Source of the DNA: Alphaproteobacteria bacterium
GTDB lineage: Bacteria > Pseudomonadota > Alphaproteobacteria > JAAXGF01
DNA: 27,723 nt
Assembly: GCA_012267605.1 (NCBI GenBank)
Contig: JAAXGF010000373.1
Location: forward strand, 1 to 27,723
Reading direction: 5' to 3'
The first letter of the stretch is position 1. Every line of letters starts with the position of its first letter. Below the pieces are notes generated by a model. The model had not been told where the DNA came from. It was given only the letters and a program-made list of their open reading frames with translations, and did not search any database. Below are positions 10,027-18,473 of this stretch, piece by piece. The position numbers were made by a program, and so were the translations under genes.

Positions 10027-10623
10027 TCAGTTTTTGGGCAAATGACTAATTTCGCGCAGAGTCGTTGGCCCACCCGCTGGTTCGGAGGAACGGCGGCCAG
10101 CCTGGGGGCCGCTCTTCGGTCGGTCACCCCGTTTCAGAAATTCAAACAGCTCCGCGGTGGATTTCGCATCGAGATCCTCGAAAAACTCGTCGTCGATTTG
10201 CATCATCGGCGCGTTGACGCACGCTCCCAAACATTCGACTTCCATTAATGTGGCGAATCCGTCGTCACTTGTCTCGCCAACATCCACACCGAGCGATTTC
10301 CGGCACGCGTCAAGCACAGCGTCGGATCCGCGAAGCCAACATGGGGTACAGGTGCATACTTGGACCAAGTGGCGCCCGACCGGCTGCAGATTGTACATGG
10401 TGTAAAAGGTTGCTACCTCGTATACGCGAATAATCGGCATGTCCAAGTATCGGGCAACATATTCCATTGCCTCGCGCGATAGCCAACCGCTGTTTTGCCG
10501 CTGAGCAATATCGAGTAAAGGCATGACCGCGCTTGCCTGACGTCCCTCTGGATAACGAGCGACGATCTCTTTGGCCCGCTTCGAAGACGCGGCGTTGAAC
10601 TTAAATGCCTTCTTTCGCGTCAT
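10027..10623 (-). CDS. nuoE: NADH-quinone oxidoreductase subunit E (24-kDa type 2Fe-2S)
   Basis: Thioredoxin-fold peripheral subunit that binds 2Fe-2S cluster N1a beside NuoF. The cysteine ligands are Cys90 and Cys95 in CTCTPC and Cys131 and Cys135 in CLGAC. The core ends near residue 167. A low-complexity tail rich in Gly, Pro, Arg and Ser brings the length to 198. The ATG overlaps the nuoD stop by 4 bases (ATGA), a clear sign of translational coupling. Confidence 0.97.
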   Translation of the reverse strand: MTRKKAFKFNAASSKRAKEIVARYPEGRQASAVMPLLDIAQRQNSGWLSREAMEYVARYLDMPIIRVYEVATFYTMYNLQPVGRHLVQVCTCTPCWLRGSDAVLDACRKSLGVDVGETSDDGFATLMEVECLGACVNAPMMQIDDEFFEDLDAKSTAELFEFLKRGDRPKSGPQAGRRSSEPAGGPTTLREISHLPKN

Positions 10624-11798
10624 CGGTCGATCTCTCCAAACACCACGTCCATAACACCTATAATCGCCACCGCGTCCGCCAACATGTGTCCTCTAGCTAG
10701 AAAATCCGTGGCCTGTAGGAACGCGAAGCTGGGTGCACGGATTTTGCACCTGTAGGGTCTATTCGAGCCATCGGACACCAAATAGACGCCAAATTCGCCC
10801 TTTGGTGCCTCGACCGCCGTATATGTTTCTCCGGCCGGAACGCGGTACCCCTCGGTATAAAGCTTAAAATGGTGAATTAGCGCTTCCATTGAGCGCTTCA
10901 TCTCGCTTCGCGGCGGCGGCGACACCTTTCGATCCAGGGTTGTAATCGGACCTTCAGGCATTTGATCAAGGCATTGTCGAATGATCTTCATGCTTTGGCG
11001 CAACTCCTCGATTCGCACGAGGTAGCGATCGAAACAATCGCCGTTCTTGCCGACCGGAATGTCAAAATCCATGCGGTCGTATACGTCGTATGGTTGGGCT
11101 TTGCGCAAATCCCACGCCACTCCGGACGCGCGGAGCATGGGCCCGCTGAATCCCCAGTCAAGGGCCTGCTCGGCGTTAGCTACGCCAATATTTACAGTGC
11201 GCTGCCGAAAAATTCGATTGTCAGTAAGCAACGTCTCCAAATCGTCTACGAACTTGGGAAACCCGTCGAGAAAGTCGGAAACATCGTCGGTCAAACCTGC
11301 CGGCAAATCCTGGTGAACACCGCCAGGACGGAAATACGCGGAATGAAACCGGGCGCCCGATACGCGTTCATAAAATTCGAGAAGGCGCTCACGTTCCTCG
11401 AAACCCCATAGCATGGGGGTCATGGCGCCAACATCCATGGCGAACGCAGACAGGTTGAGAATGTGATTTAGAATTCGTGTAAGCTCTGCGAACAGCACTC
11501 GGATGTGTTGGGCGCGCAACGGAACCCCGATGCCAAGCAGATTTTCCACCGCGAGAGCAAATGCGTGCTCTTGACACATGGGCGATACGTAATCCAGGCG
11601 ATCGAAATAGGGTACGGCTTGCAGATAGGTCTTGTTTTCGATCAGCTTCTCCGTTCCGCGGTGAAGCAACCCAATATGCGGGTCGGCGCGTTCGACGATT
11701 TCGCCGTCCATTTCCAGAACTAGGCGCAACACGCCATGGGCCGCCGGGTGTTGGGGTCCGAAATTAAGGGTAAGATTGTTGATTTGAACTTCGCCCAT
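10620..11798 (-). CDS. nuoD: NADH-quinone oxidoreductase subunit D (49-kDa type)
   Basis: Peripheral subunit related to the large subunit of NiFe hydrogenases. With NuoB it forms the quinone-reduction site. The conserved N-terminal loop GPQHPAAHG is at residues 14-22, followed by HIGLLHRGTEKLIE and a C-terminal hydrogenase-like segment ending in VFGEIDR. The 392-residue length is normal and it is not fused to NuoC, unlike enterobacteria. The start at ATG 11798 shares its first base with the nuoC stop in a TGATG overlap. A TTG one codon upstream is less likely. Confidence 0.97.
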   Translation of the reverse strand: MGEVQINNLTLNFGPQHPAAHGVLRLVLEMDGEIVERADPHIGLLHRGTEKLIENKTYLQAVPYFDRLDYVSPMCQEHAFALAVENLLGIGVPLRAQHIRVLFAELTRILNHILNLSAFAMDVGAMTPMLWGFEERERLLEFYERVSGARFHSAYFRPGGVHQDLPAGLTDDVSDFLDGFPKFVDDLETLLTDNRIFRQRTVNIGVANAEQALDWGFSGPMLRASGVAWDLRKAQPYDVYDRMDFDIPVGKNGDCFDRYLVRIEELRQSMKIIRQCLDQMPEGPITTLDRKVSPPPRSEMKRSMEALIHHFKLYTEGYRVPAGETYTAVEAPKGEFGVYLVSDGSNRPYRCKIRAPSFAFLQATDFLARGHMLADAVAIIGVMDVVFGEIDR

Positions 11799-12400
11799 CA
11801 ATCTTTCGCTTTCTCATCACCTGGCAGCACGTATTTCGCGCCCTCCCACGGGCTGAGAAAATCAAATGTGCGAAATTCCTGGGTTAGCTGAACCGGCTGA
11901 TAAACCACCCGCTTTTGCTGATCATCGTATCGAACCTCGACGTAGCCAGTTAACGGGAAATCCTTGCGTAGGGGATGCCCTTCAAAACCGTAATCCGTCA
12001 ACAGTCGGCGTAAATCCGGATGGCCCGAAAAATAGACGCCGTACATATCCCAAGTTTCCCGCTCCCACCAGCCGGCGGATGAGAACACGCCGGTAACCGA
12101 TGGCACCGCGCTTTCCTCATCGGTTCGTAGTTTCACGCGGACCCGTTGATTATGAGAAACGCTTAGCATGTTGTAGACGATTTCGAATCGTTGCTCCCGG
12201 GTCGGATAATCGACCCCGCAAATGTCGATCAAGCAACGGAACTGGCAGCCGGTATCGTCTCGCAAAAATGTCAAAACGGATACAATCGCTTCGCGCTCCA
12301 CGACGACCATCAACTCACCGTGAGCAATTTGCGTTTCAATAACCGCCTCGGAAAGCGACGCCTGGACGCGTTCGCCAACTTCGTTCAGGGAATCAGTCAT
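11798..12400 (-). CDS. nuoC: NADH-quinone oxidoreductase subunit C (30-kDa type)
   Basis: Peripheral-arm structural subunit of complex I with no cofactor. The family signatures are LIDICGVDYP near residues 57-65, WWERETWDMYGV at about 111-122, and the motif GFEGHPLRKDFPLTGY at 138-152. The length of 200 residues is usual for the unfused form. It begins 31 bases after nuoB and shares one base with nuoD. Confidence 0.97.
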   Translation of the reverse strand: MTDSLNEVGERVQASLSEAVIETQIAHGELMVVVEREAIVSVLTFLRDDTGCQFRCLIDICGVDYPTREQRFEIVYNMLSVSHNQRVRVKLRTDEESAVPSVTGVFSSAGWWERETWDMYGVYFSGHPDLRRLLTDYGFEGHPLRKDFPLTGYVEVRYDDQQKRVVYQPVQLTQEFRTFDFLSPWEGAKYVLPGDEKAKD

Positions 12401-12431
12401 GAGCGTATTTGTCGCCGCGGCGATCCGACGA

Positions 12432-12977
12432 TCACCGAGAAATCGTCCCAGTGCGCAGGATTTTCCTCTGTAACTGCATTATGCCGTAGAGAAGTGCTTC
12501 CGCGGTTGGCGGGCAACCAGGCACGTAGACATCCACGGGAACAATCCTGTCGCAGCCTCGGACCACCGAATAGGAATAGTGGTAATATCCCCCGCCGTTA
12601 GCGCAGCTCCCCATCGAAATTACGTAACGTGGTTCCGCCATCTGGTCGTATACCTTACGCAAGGCGGGCGCCATTTTGTTACACAACGTGCCGGCAACGA
12701 TCATAACGTCTGACTGACGGGGGCTAGGTCGAAACACGACTCCAAATCGGTCGAGATCGTAGCGGCTACACGCTGAATGCATCATTTCGACCGCACAGCA
12801 CGCCAATCCAAATGACATGGGCCAAAGAGATCCGGTCCGAGCCCAATTGACCAACTTGTTCAATTGCGTAACGACAAATCCCGAGTCCGCAACTTGTTCG
12901 CCCAGCGACCGCGGTATGTCATCACCCAGTTGGCCAGCCTCGACAGTTTGTCGTCCAGATGTGTGAACTATTCCCAC
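12432..12977 (-). CDS. nuoB: NADH-quinone oxidoreductase subunit B (PSST, cluster N2)
   Basis: Carries cluster N2, the last iron-sulfur cluster before quinone. The four ligands are the adjacent pair in GLACCAVEMM (Cys60, Cys61), the cysteine in MGSCANGGGYY (Cys125) and the one in VPGCPPTAEA (Cys155). The start is uncertain. I prefer GTG 12977, which has AGGGGG at good spacing, gives 181 residues and overlaps nuoA by 10 bases. An ATG at 12998 without a visible ribosome-binding site would give 188. The frame stays open to 13088 but that part overlaps nuoA and has no family match. Confidence 0.95.
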   Translation of the reverse strand: MGIVHTSGRQTVEAGQLGDDIPRSLGEQVADSGFVVTQLNKLVNWARTGSLWPMSFGLACCAVEMMHSACSRYDLDRFGVVFRPSPRQSDVMIVAGTLCNKMAPALRKVYDQMAEPRYVISMGSCANGGGYYHYSYSVVRGCDRIVPVDVYVPGCPPTAEALLYGIMQLQRKILRTGTISR

Positions 12978-13333
12978 TCGAGGGCCCCCTTTTTCCATTC
13001 GTAAACGAACCCAATAGTGAGAACCGTAAGGAATATCATCATTGACCAAAAGCCAAACGCGCCGATGTCGCCCAGAACGGTGGCCCACGGAAATAGAAAG
13101 GCCACTTCTAAATCGAAAATGATGAAGAGAAGAGTGACCAAATAAAATCGTACGTCAAATCGTTTGCGCGCGTCTCCGAAGGCGTCAAAGCCACATTCAT
13201 AAGGGGATAATTTTTCACTATCCGGGCGTTGTGGCGCCACGACATACGAAGCCGTGATGATTATCAATGACAACCCCAAGGCGACCGCAAGGAAGATTAA
13301 TATTGGCAGATATTCAACGAGAGCTGCTTGCAT
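12968..13333 (-). CDS. nuoA: NADH-quinone oxidoreductase subunit A
   Basis: First gene of the complex I operon. It encodes a three-helix membrane subunit of 121 residues. The signature YECGFDAFGDARKRFDVRFY contains the loop cysteine that is exposed in the deactive form of related complexes. It is followed by LVTLLFIIFDLEVAFLFPW with the conserved membrane acidic residues. The end overlaps nuoB by 10 bases or more. A 407-base region without a gene precedes it. Confidence 0.97.
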   Translation of the reverse strand: MQAALVEYLPILIFLAVALGLSLIIITASYVVAPQRPDSEKLSPYECGFDAFGDARKRFDVRFYLVTLLFIIFDLEVAFLFPWATVLGDIGAFGFWSMMIFLTVLTIGFVYEWKKGALEWE

Positions 13334-13740
13334 GCTGCAAACCCAATGTAAACTAAATTCCGGGGATCTTGGCTACAAGACGTTGAAAACCGGCGATAGG
13401 GCGAAGATAGGCTACCAGCGCCGATCCGAAAAGTCCTCTCTGGCCTTGGCGCACCGATGCGTCGGCAACCACATCGACACCTGAGACAAACGGCCCAGTT
13501 TCACGTTTTGCTGATCTTGACGCCAATATCGTTACCAATTAGTAACCAATGCCCCCACATGCTTTCAGTTTAACTAAATCGACGAGCCAAAGGTTAGAAA
13601 ATTTCTTGTTTCTTGGGATTTTCCGAGAATTCGTCACCGCGAATTACCGGCAAACGTTTTTAACCACGTCGCATGCCGAATTCGTTTACTGCTCAATTTT
13701 TCTTCAAAACAATACTTAATGGAATTCCCTAGATCCATAC
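13334..13740. other. 407-base region without a gene between tRNA-Asp and nuoA
   Basis: No convincing gene is seen. A minus-strand frame at 13353-13538 (61 codons, TTG start) has no ribosome-binding site or recognisable sequence. The tRNA-proximal part (about 13540-13740) is noticeably AT-rich, while the nuoA-proximal part has ordinary composition. The region presumably contains the nuo promoter, but I could not fix a -35/-10 pair. It holds a 16-bp near-palindrome, listed separately. Confidence 0.5.
13531..13546. promoter_or_regulatory. Near-palindrome, candidate operator upstream of nuoA
   Basis: GTTACCAATTAGTAAC is a 16-bp inverted repeat with one mismatched pair: arms GTTAC and GTAAC around an AATT centre. 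It lies about 198 bases upstream of the nuoA start on the transcribed side. Its symmetry and AT-rich centre suit a dimeric regulator, but no regulator family can be assigned, and it may equally be chance. Confidence 0.3.
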
Positions 13741-13818
<78 letters not shown>

Positions 13819-13819
13819 G

Positions 13820-13840
13820 ATTCGGTACGAATTCGGTACG
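13820..13840. repeat. 11-base tandem duplication at the 5' edge of tRNA-Asp
   Basis: ATTCGGTACG occurs at 13820-13829 and again at 13831-13840, separated by one base. It lies directly upstream of the tRNA-Asp 5' end, in the transcribed leader or start region. It is probably a small replication-slippage duplication. No function is evident. Confidence 0.5.
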
Positions 13841-13843
13841 GCC

Positions 13844-13872
13844 ATGTAATGTGACATGCGGAAACGAGTCAA
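13844..13872 (-). promoter_or_regulatory. Candidate sigma-70 promoter for tRNA-Asp
   Basis: On the minus strand TTGACT is followed after 17 bases by TTACAT. The -35 box is close to consensus and the -10 box is weak. The predicted start would be about 20 bases before the tRNA 5' end, suggesting that tRNA-Asp can be transcribed apart from tRNA-Val. Confidence 0.45.
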
Positions 13873-13936
13873 GATTCAACGACATCAGACTGCGGCACGT
13901 TTCAGGGTGGCGTACAATAGAACTGTTGACCCCGCC

Positions 13937-14012
13937 TGGTGGGCGATGACGGGATCGAACCGCCGACCTCCTCGGTGTAAACGAGGCGCTCTCCCAGCTG
14001 AGCTAATCGCCC
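13937..14012 (-). tRNA. tRNA-Val (UAC)
   Basis: A complete 76-base cloverleaf on the minus strand with encoded CCA. The acceptor stem GGGCGAT pairs perfectly with ATCGCCC. The anticodon arm CCTCG TTTACAC CGAGG gives anticodon TAC. The T arm is GGCGG TTCGATC CCGTC. It lies 68 bases after the HU gene and 118 bases before tRNA-Asp. Confidence 0.97.
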
Positions 14013-14080
14013 GCGGAGTCGACGCATCTGCGCCGACAAGGGCTACTAAACTAAAATCGAAACCTACGACGTACTTGTCG

Positions 14081-14356
14081 CTAGGAGTTGACCGATTCCT
14101 TCAACGCCTTACCGGCCTTGAATTTGGGCAATTTTGACGCGGGAATCCTGATTTCTGCACCCGTTGCCGGATTTCGACCCGTACTTGCGGCGCGGTGGGA
14201 AACGCTAAATGTGCCAAAACCGATGAGGCGAACTTCTTCGCCAGACGCCAACGAATCGGTTATCGAATCGAAAACACTATCGACGGCCTTTCCGGCATCA
14301 GCCTTGGCAAGACCCGCAGCGTCCGCTACACGCGAGATAAGTTCATTCTTGTTCAC
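14081..14356 (-). CDS. hupB: HU-family DNA-binding protein
   Basis: Small nucleoid protein that binds and bends DNA as a dimer. At 91 residues it has the exact family length. It begins MNKNELISRVADAAGL and contains the signature GFGTFSVSHRAASTGRNP at residues 46-63, the base of the DNA-binding arm. The IHF-like alternative is unlikely given the N-terminus and its place after lon, a common position for hupB. The start codon is GTG, 8 bases behind AGGGGG. The gene name rests on synteny, since HU paralogues are hard to tell apart. Confidence 0.95.
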   Translation of the reverse strand: MNKNELISRVADAAGLAKADAGKAVDSVFDSITDSLASGEEVRLIGFGTFSVSHRAASTGRNPATGAEIRIPASKLPKFKAGKALKESVNS

Positions 14357-14443
14357 TTTGTGACCCCCTGTTGGAAAGACTAAAATGAATTTGAACCCAC
14401 TACCGAATGGGTCTCAAAGCTCGCCCCATCAGGCAGCCGCAGC

Positions 14444-14473
14444 AGTGTAGATCGCGTGATACGCGCCCGTCAA
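14444..14473 (-). promoter_or_regulatory. Candidate sigma-70 promoter of the HU gene
   Basis: On the minus strand TTGACG is followed after 18 bases by TACACT, close to consensus. It lies about 90 bases upstream of the HU start codon and downstream of lon, so HU probably has its own strong promoter. Confidence 0.55.
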
Positions 14474-14511
14474 TGACACTTGGGCCGCAAAACCTAGGAA
14501 AATTCGGATTT

Positions 14512-14555
14512 TTGACCCAGGGGATCGTCCAAAGGACCGACCGTCAGTGGGTCAA
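14512..14555 (-). other. Inverted repeat at the 3' end of lon
   Basis: A perfect 8-base inverted repeat, TTGACCCA at 14512-14519 and TGGGTCAA at 14548-14555, encloses a second small hairpin, GTCC-AAA-GGAC at 14527-14537. In lon mRNA the first arm includes the last codons before the stop. No U-tract follows in the lon direction, so it is not a standard intrinsic terminator. It may be a 3' stabilising structure or a factor-dependent termination region. Confidence 0.45.
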
Positions 14556-16946
14556 TAGCTCACCGACCTCACCGTCACTTGAGACCGGTGCCACTTCATC
14601 CACTTCCGTGTCGGCGATCGGCAATGGCTCAGGCTCTTGCGCCAACGCACATTGAAGTACGTCGTCCACCGTAGTAACGGGAATGATTTCGACGCCTCGC
14701 TTAACGTTGTCGGGGATTTCCGCCAGGTCTTTTTCATTTTCCTTGGGGATGATCACCGTCTGCAGACGGCCACGCAGGGCGGCCAGCAACTTTTCCTTTA
14801 ACCCACCGATAGGCAAAACTCGTCCCCTAAGCGTAATTTCCCCTGTCATCGCCACCGTCCGGCGAACAGCAATTCCGGTTAGGGCTGAAACAATCGATGT
14901 ACACATAGCGACTCCAGCTGACGGTCCATCCTTGGGCGTTGCTCCCTCGGGAACGTGTACATGGATGTCATTCTTCTCGAAAATCTCAGGTTCGACGCCA
15001 AATAGTCGACAACGAGAATGAACGTAGCTTTTCGCCGCCTGGACGGATTCCTGCATGACATCACCCAATTTTCCAGTTTGGGTAATGCGCCCTTTACCCG
15101 GGACGATGACAGCCTCGATTGATAGCAGCTCGCCGCCCACCTCCGTCCAGGCAAGACCCGTGGTTACACCAACCAAATCCTCGAGTTCGGCCTGACCGTA
15201 GCGGAACCGTTTAACTCCTGCGAACTTGTGAAGATTACGTTGCGTCACGTGAATTTGAGACAATCCCTGGAGCAATATTTCCTTGGTAGCCTTGCGAGTA
15301 AGCTTGGCGATCTCGCGCTCTAAATTTCGCACGCCTGCTTCACGTGTGTAGTATCGAATTAGGGCTCGCAGCGCTTCGTCCGATATTGACCATTCATCAT
15401 CCTTCAAACCATGCACTTCCATTTGTTTGGCGATAAGGTGACGTTTCGCGATCTGCACCTTTTCGTCCTCCGTATAACCGGAGAGACGTAGTACCTCCAT
15501 GCGATCTAGCAGCGGCTGTGGAATCCGCAACGTATTGGCAGTGGTCACAAACATCACGTCGGAAAGGTCGTAATCCACTTCAAGGTAATGGTCGTTAAAC
15601 GCGCTATTCTGTTCCGGATCGAGAACCTCCAATAGAGCCGACGAAGGGTCACCGCGCCAATCGGCCCCCAACTTGTCGATCTCATCAAGCAAGAACAAAG
15701 GGTTGGACGCTTTCGCCTTTTTCATCGACTGGATAATTTTACCCGGCATCGAACCGATATAGGTTCGACGATGTCCACGGATTTCGGCTTCGTCGCGAAC
15801 CCCGCCCAAGGACATGCGAACGAACTGACGCCCGGTTGCCCGAGCAATCGATTTTCCGAGGGAGGTCTTGCCCACGCCCGGTGCGCCAACTAAGCAAAGA
15901 ATCGGCCCTTTGAGCTTGCTCTGCCTTTGTTGGACTGCAAGATATTCAAGGATCCGCTCCTTGACCTTTTCCAGAGCGTAATGATCGTCGTCGAGAACCT
16001 GCTCGGCCCAACGAATGTCCTTTTTGATTTTGCTGCGTTTGCGCCAAGGAATATTCAGGAGCCAATCCAGATAATTTCGCACGACGGTTGCTTCCGCCGA
16101 CATGGGGCTCATGGTTCGCAATTTCTTGACCTCGGCGAGCGCTTTTTCGCGCGCTTCCTTGGTCAGCTTGGTTTTCTTGATTCGATCTTCGTACTCGCTG
16201 GCCTCGTCGCGCCCGTCCCCGCCCTCTCCAAGCTCCTTTTGGATGGCTTTTAATTGTTCGTTTAAGTAGTACTCTCTCTGGGTTTTTTCCATTTGACGTT
16301 TGACACGGCTGCGAATTTTCCGTTCCACCTGCAATACACCGATTTCGCCTTCCATGAAGGCGTAGACCCGTTCCAAACGTTCTGCGACGCGTTCAATTTC
16401 CAACAGTTCCTGTTTCTCAGCGACTTTCACCGTCAAATGCGAAGCCACCGTGTCAGCCAATTTTCCTGGATCATCGATCTGGTTCAGCGACACAAGCACC
16501 TCTGGCGGCACCTTCTTATTCAACTTTACGTATTGTTCGAACTGAGAAATCACGGAACGCGCCAAAGCTTCGAGTTCCCCGGCATCATCGTGTTCTTCTT
16601 CAATTGGTTCCGCGTATGCCTGAAAAAACTTTTCGTTCTCAGTAAACTTCCGAATGCGTGCTCTCGGCCCACCCTCGACAAGAACCTTCACTGTACCGTC
16701 GGGTAACTTTAGCAGCTGCAAAACTGTGCCCACGGTACCCATTCGGTGAATGTCATTCAAACCAGGATCATCCTGTGCCGCATCCTTTTGCGCCACCAAA
16801 AGGATCTGCTTGTCCTCTTTCATGACGTCTTCAAGTGCGCTAACGGATTTTTCGCGACCCACAAACAATGGAACAATCATGTGTGGAAAGACGACGATGT
16901 CGCGAAGGGGTAATACTGGGAAAAGAGAAGCGCTTTCGCTACTCAC
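14544..16946 (-). CDS. lon: ATP-dependent protease Lon
   Basis: Cytoplasmic AAA+ serine protease that degrades misfolded and regulatory proteins. Its 800 residues show all domains in order. The N-terminal substrate domain begins LFPVLPLRDIVVFPHMIVPLFVGR. The Walker A is GAPGVGKT at 354-361 and the Walker B is LFLLDEIDK at 417-425. The protease domain carries the catalytic dyad Ser676 (DGPSAG) and Lys719 (GGLKEKLLAA). The tail after about 770 is acidic and variable. It lies 79 bases after clpX in the same direction. Confidence 0.98.
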   Translation of the reverse strand: MSSESASLFPVLPLRDIVVFPHMIVPLFVGREKSVSALEDVMKEDKQILLVAQKDAAQDDPGLNDIHRMGTVGTVLQLLKLPDGTVKVLVEGGPRARIRKFTENEKFFQAYAEPIEEEHDDAGELEALARSVISQFEQYVKLNKKVPPEVLVSLNQIDDPGKLADTVASHLTVKVAEKQELLEIERVAERLERVYAFMEGEIGVLQVERKIRSRVKRQMEKTQREYYLNEQLKAIQKELGEGGDGRDEASEYEDRIKKTKLTKEAREKALAEVKKLRTMSPMSAEATVVRNYLDWLLNIPWRKRSKIKKDIRWAEQVLDDDHYALEKVKERILEYLAVQQRQSKLKGPILCLVGAPGVGKTSLGKSIARATGRQFVRMSLGGVRDEAEIRGHRRTYIGSMPGKIIQSMKKAKASNPLFLLDEIDKLGADWRGDPSSALLEVLDPEQNSAFNDHYLEVDYDLSDVMFVTTANTLRIPQPLLDRMEVLRLSGYTEDEKVQIAKRHLIAKQMEVHGLKDDEWSISDEALRALIRYYTREAGVRNLEREIAKLTRKATKEILLQGLSQIHVTQRNLHKFAGVKRFRYGQAELEDLVGVTTGLAWTEVGGELLSIEAVIVPGKGRITQTGKLGDVMQESVQAAKSYVHSRCRLFGVEPEIFEKNDIHVHVPEGATPKDGPSAGVAMCTSIVSALTGIAVRRTVAMTGEITLRGRVLPIGGLKEKLLAALRGRLQTVIIPKENEKDLAEIPDNVKRGVEIIPVTTVDDVLQCALAQEPEPLPIADTEVDEVAPVSSDGEVGELLTH

Positions 16947-16982
16947 TTTGGTACCTCACGATACAGATTTCAAAAAACCAGC

Positions 16983-17000
16983 AAAAAACCGTATTTACGG
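16983..17000 (-). terminator. Weak hairpin with T-tract after clpX
   Basis: On the minus strand CCGTAAATACGG is followed by six T, shortly after the clpX stop and before lon. The stem is only 4-5 base pairs, so termination would be partial at best and read-through into lon is likely. Confidence 0.3.
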
Positions 17001-17025
17001 GATCTGGTATACTTAGAGCGCCACG

Positions 17026-18303
17026 TCAAGCGGTCGACCTCGGCGTTCGGCCCACTTCATCGCGCCGATCGGCATATATCAGCAGGGGCTGAGCCCTTCC
17101 TTCAATAACTTCCTTGTTGATCACCGCCTCCTCGACACCATCAAGCGCTGGCAAATCGAACATAGTGTCGAGAAGAATTCCTTCGAGTGTGGATCGCAAT
17201 CCTCGTGCCCCTGTCTTTCGCGCGATTGCCTTGCGCGCAATTCCACGCAGTGCGTCCTCGGAAAAAGCCAACCGCACGTCTTCCATTTCAAAAAGTTTTT
17301 GGTATTGCTTCACCAGGGCATTCTTAGGCTTCGTCAGAATTTCGACCAAGGCGTCCTCATCGAGTAATTCAAGCGTAGCAATCACTGGTAGCCGACCAAC
17401 GAATTCCGGAATAAGCCCAAACCGAAGCAAATCCTCGGGTTCGATTTCGCGCAAGATATCGCCGGTCTTCCGTTCATCCGGCGCTTGTACGTCCGCGCCA
17501 AAGCCGATTGACGAACCGCGCCCGCGCGAAGATATGATCTTTTCAAGGCCGGAAAATGCGCCACCGCAGATAAACAAAATATTGGTCGTGTCGACCTGAA
17601 GAAACTCTTGTTGGGGATGTTTACGTCCACCCTGGGGAGGAACCGACGCGACTGTACCCTCCATAATCTTTAGCAACGCTTGCTGCACACCCTCTCCGGA
17701 GACATCCCGCGTGATGGAAGGGTTATCTGATTTTCGAGAAATCTTATCGACTTCATCGATGTAGACGATCCCGCGTTGAGCGCGCTCAACGTTGTAATCT
17801 GCAGCCTGAAGCAATTTCAGAATGATATTTTCGACGTCCTCGCCTACGTAACCCGCCTCAGTCAGAGTTGTGGCGTCCGCCATCGTGAAGGGAACGTCGA
17901 GAATCCGCGCCAAAGTTTGCGCGAGCAGTGTTTTACCGCATCCGGTAGGTCCAATGAGCAATATGTTTGACTTTGCCAATTCGACGTCATTGGATTTTGC
18001 CCCGTGCCCAAGTCGCTTGTAATGATTGTGAACAGCGACGGACAATACCCTCTTGGCGTATCCTTGGCCGATTACGTAGTCGTCGAGCACACGGCAAATA
18101 TCGACGGGCGTAGGCACACCATCTCGGGATTTAACCAGAGCACTCTTGTGCTCTTCCCGGATAATGTCCATGCACAGTTCAACACATTCATCGCAGATAA
18201 AAACCGTTGGGCCCGCAATAAGTTTGCGCACTTCATGCTGGCTCTTTCCGCAAAAAGAGCAATACAGAGTATTTTTCGAATCGCCGCCGGTAGACTTGGT
18301 CAT
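17026..18303 (-). CDS. clpX: ATP-dependent Clp protease ATP-binding subunit ClpX
   Basis: AAA+ unfoldase that recognises substrates and threads them into ClpP. The N-terminal zinc domain has cysteines 15, 18, 37 and 40. The Walker A is GPTGCGKT at 118-125, the pore loop GYVGED at 151-156, the Walker B IVYIDEVDK at 179-187, the ClpP-docking IGF tripeptide at 266-268, and the sensor-2 motif GARGLR at 365-370. The length of 425 residues is usual. A 170-base gap separates it from clpP, leaving room for its own promoter. Confidence 0.98.
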   Translation of the reverse strand: MTKSTGGDSKNTLYCSFCGKSQHEVRKLIAGPTVFICDECVELCMDIIREEHKSALVKSRDGVPTPVDICRVLDDYVIGQGYAKRVLSVAVHNHYKRLGHGAKSNDVELAKSNILLIGPTGCGKTLLAQTLARILDVPFTMADATTLTEAGYVGEDVENIILKLLQAADYNVERAQRGIVYIDEVDKISRKSDNPSITRDVSGEGVQQALLKIMEGTVASVPPQGGRKHPQQEFLQVDTTNILFICGGAFSGLEKIISSRGRGSSIGFGADVQAPDERKTGDILREIEPEDLLRFGLIPEFVGRLPVIATLELLDEDALVEILTKPKNALVKQYQKLFEMEDVRLAFSEDALRGIARKAIARKTGARGLRSTLEGILLDTMFDLPALDGVEEAVINKEVIEGRAQPLLIYADRRDEVGRTPRSTA

Positions 18304-18473
18304 TGTTACTCCGTCACAGAACTTTCTTACCGATCAGGGCGTTAGTCAATATCTAAAGAGCAACTTCAAGTACCAACTGTTCTCTGTCACGAACGCCGTG
18401 TCCCCACGAAATTCGCGTTGGGCCAAGCGTCGAGGTTACAGCTAACTCTAGCCGACGCGAGGTCAAGAAAGCG

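Noticed and set aside
9984..10127. 48-codon N-terminal extension of nuoF
   Set aside because: It overlaps the end of nuoE and does not match the family. The internal ATG at 9983 gives the normal N-terminus.
1..13333. CRISPR arrays, insertion sequences or accessory genes within the nuo operon
   Set aside because: The subunit genes overlap or are separated by at most 54 bases. No repeats, transposase sequence or extra gene fits between them.
13353..13538. 61-codon minus-strand frame upstream of nuoA
   Set aside because: TTG start inside the near-palindrome, no ribosome-binding site and no recognisable sequence. It more likely lies within the nuo leader.
13540..13740. Possible integration site beside tRNA-Asp because of the AT-rich flank
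   Set aside because: No integrase and no second copy of the tRNA 3' end were seen in the window.
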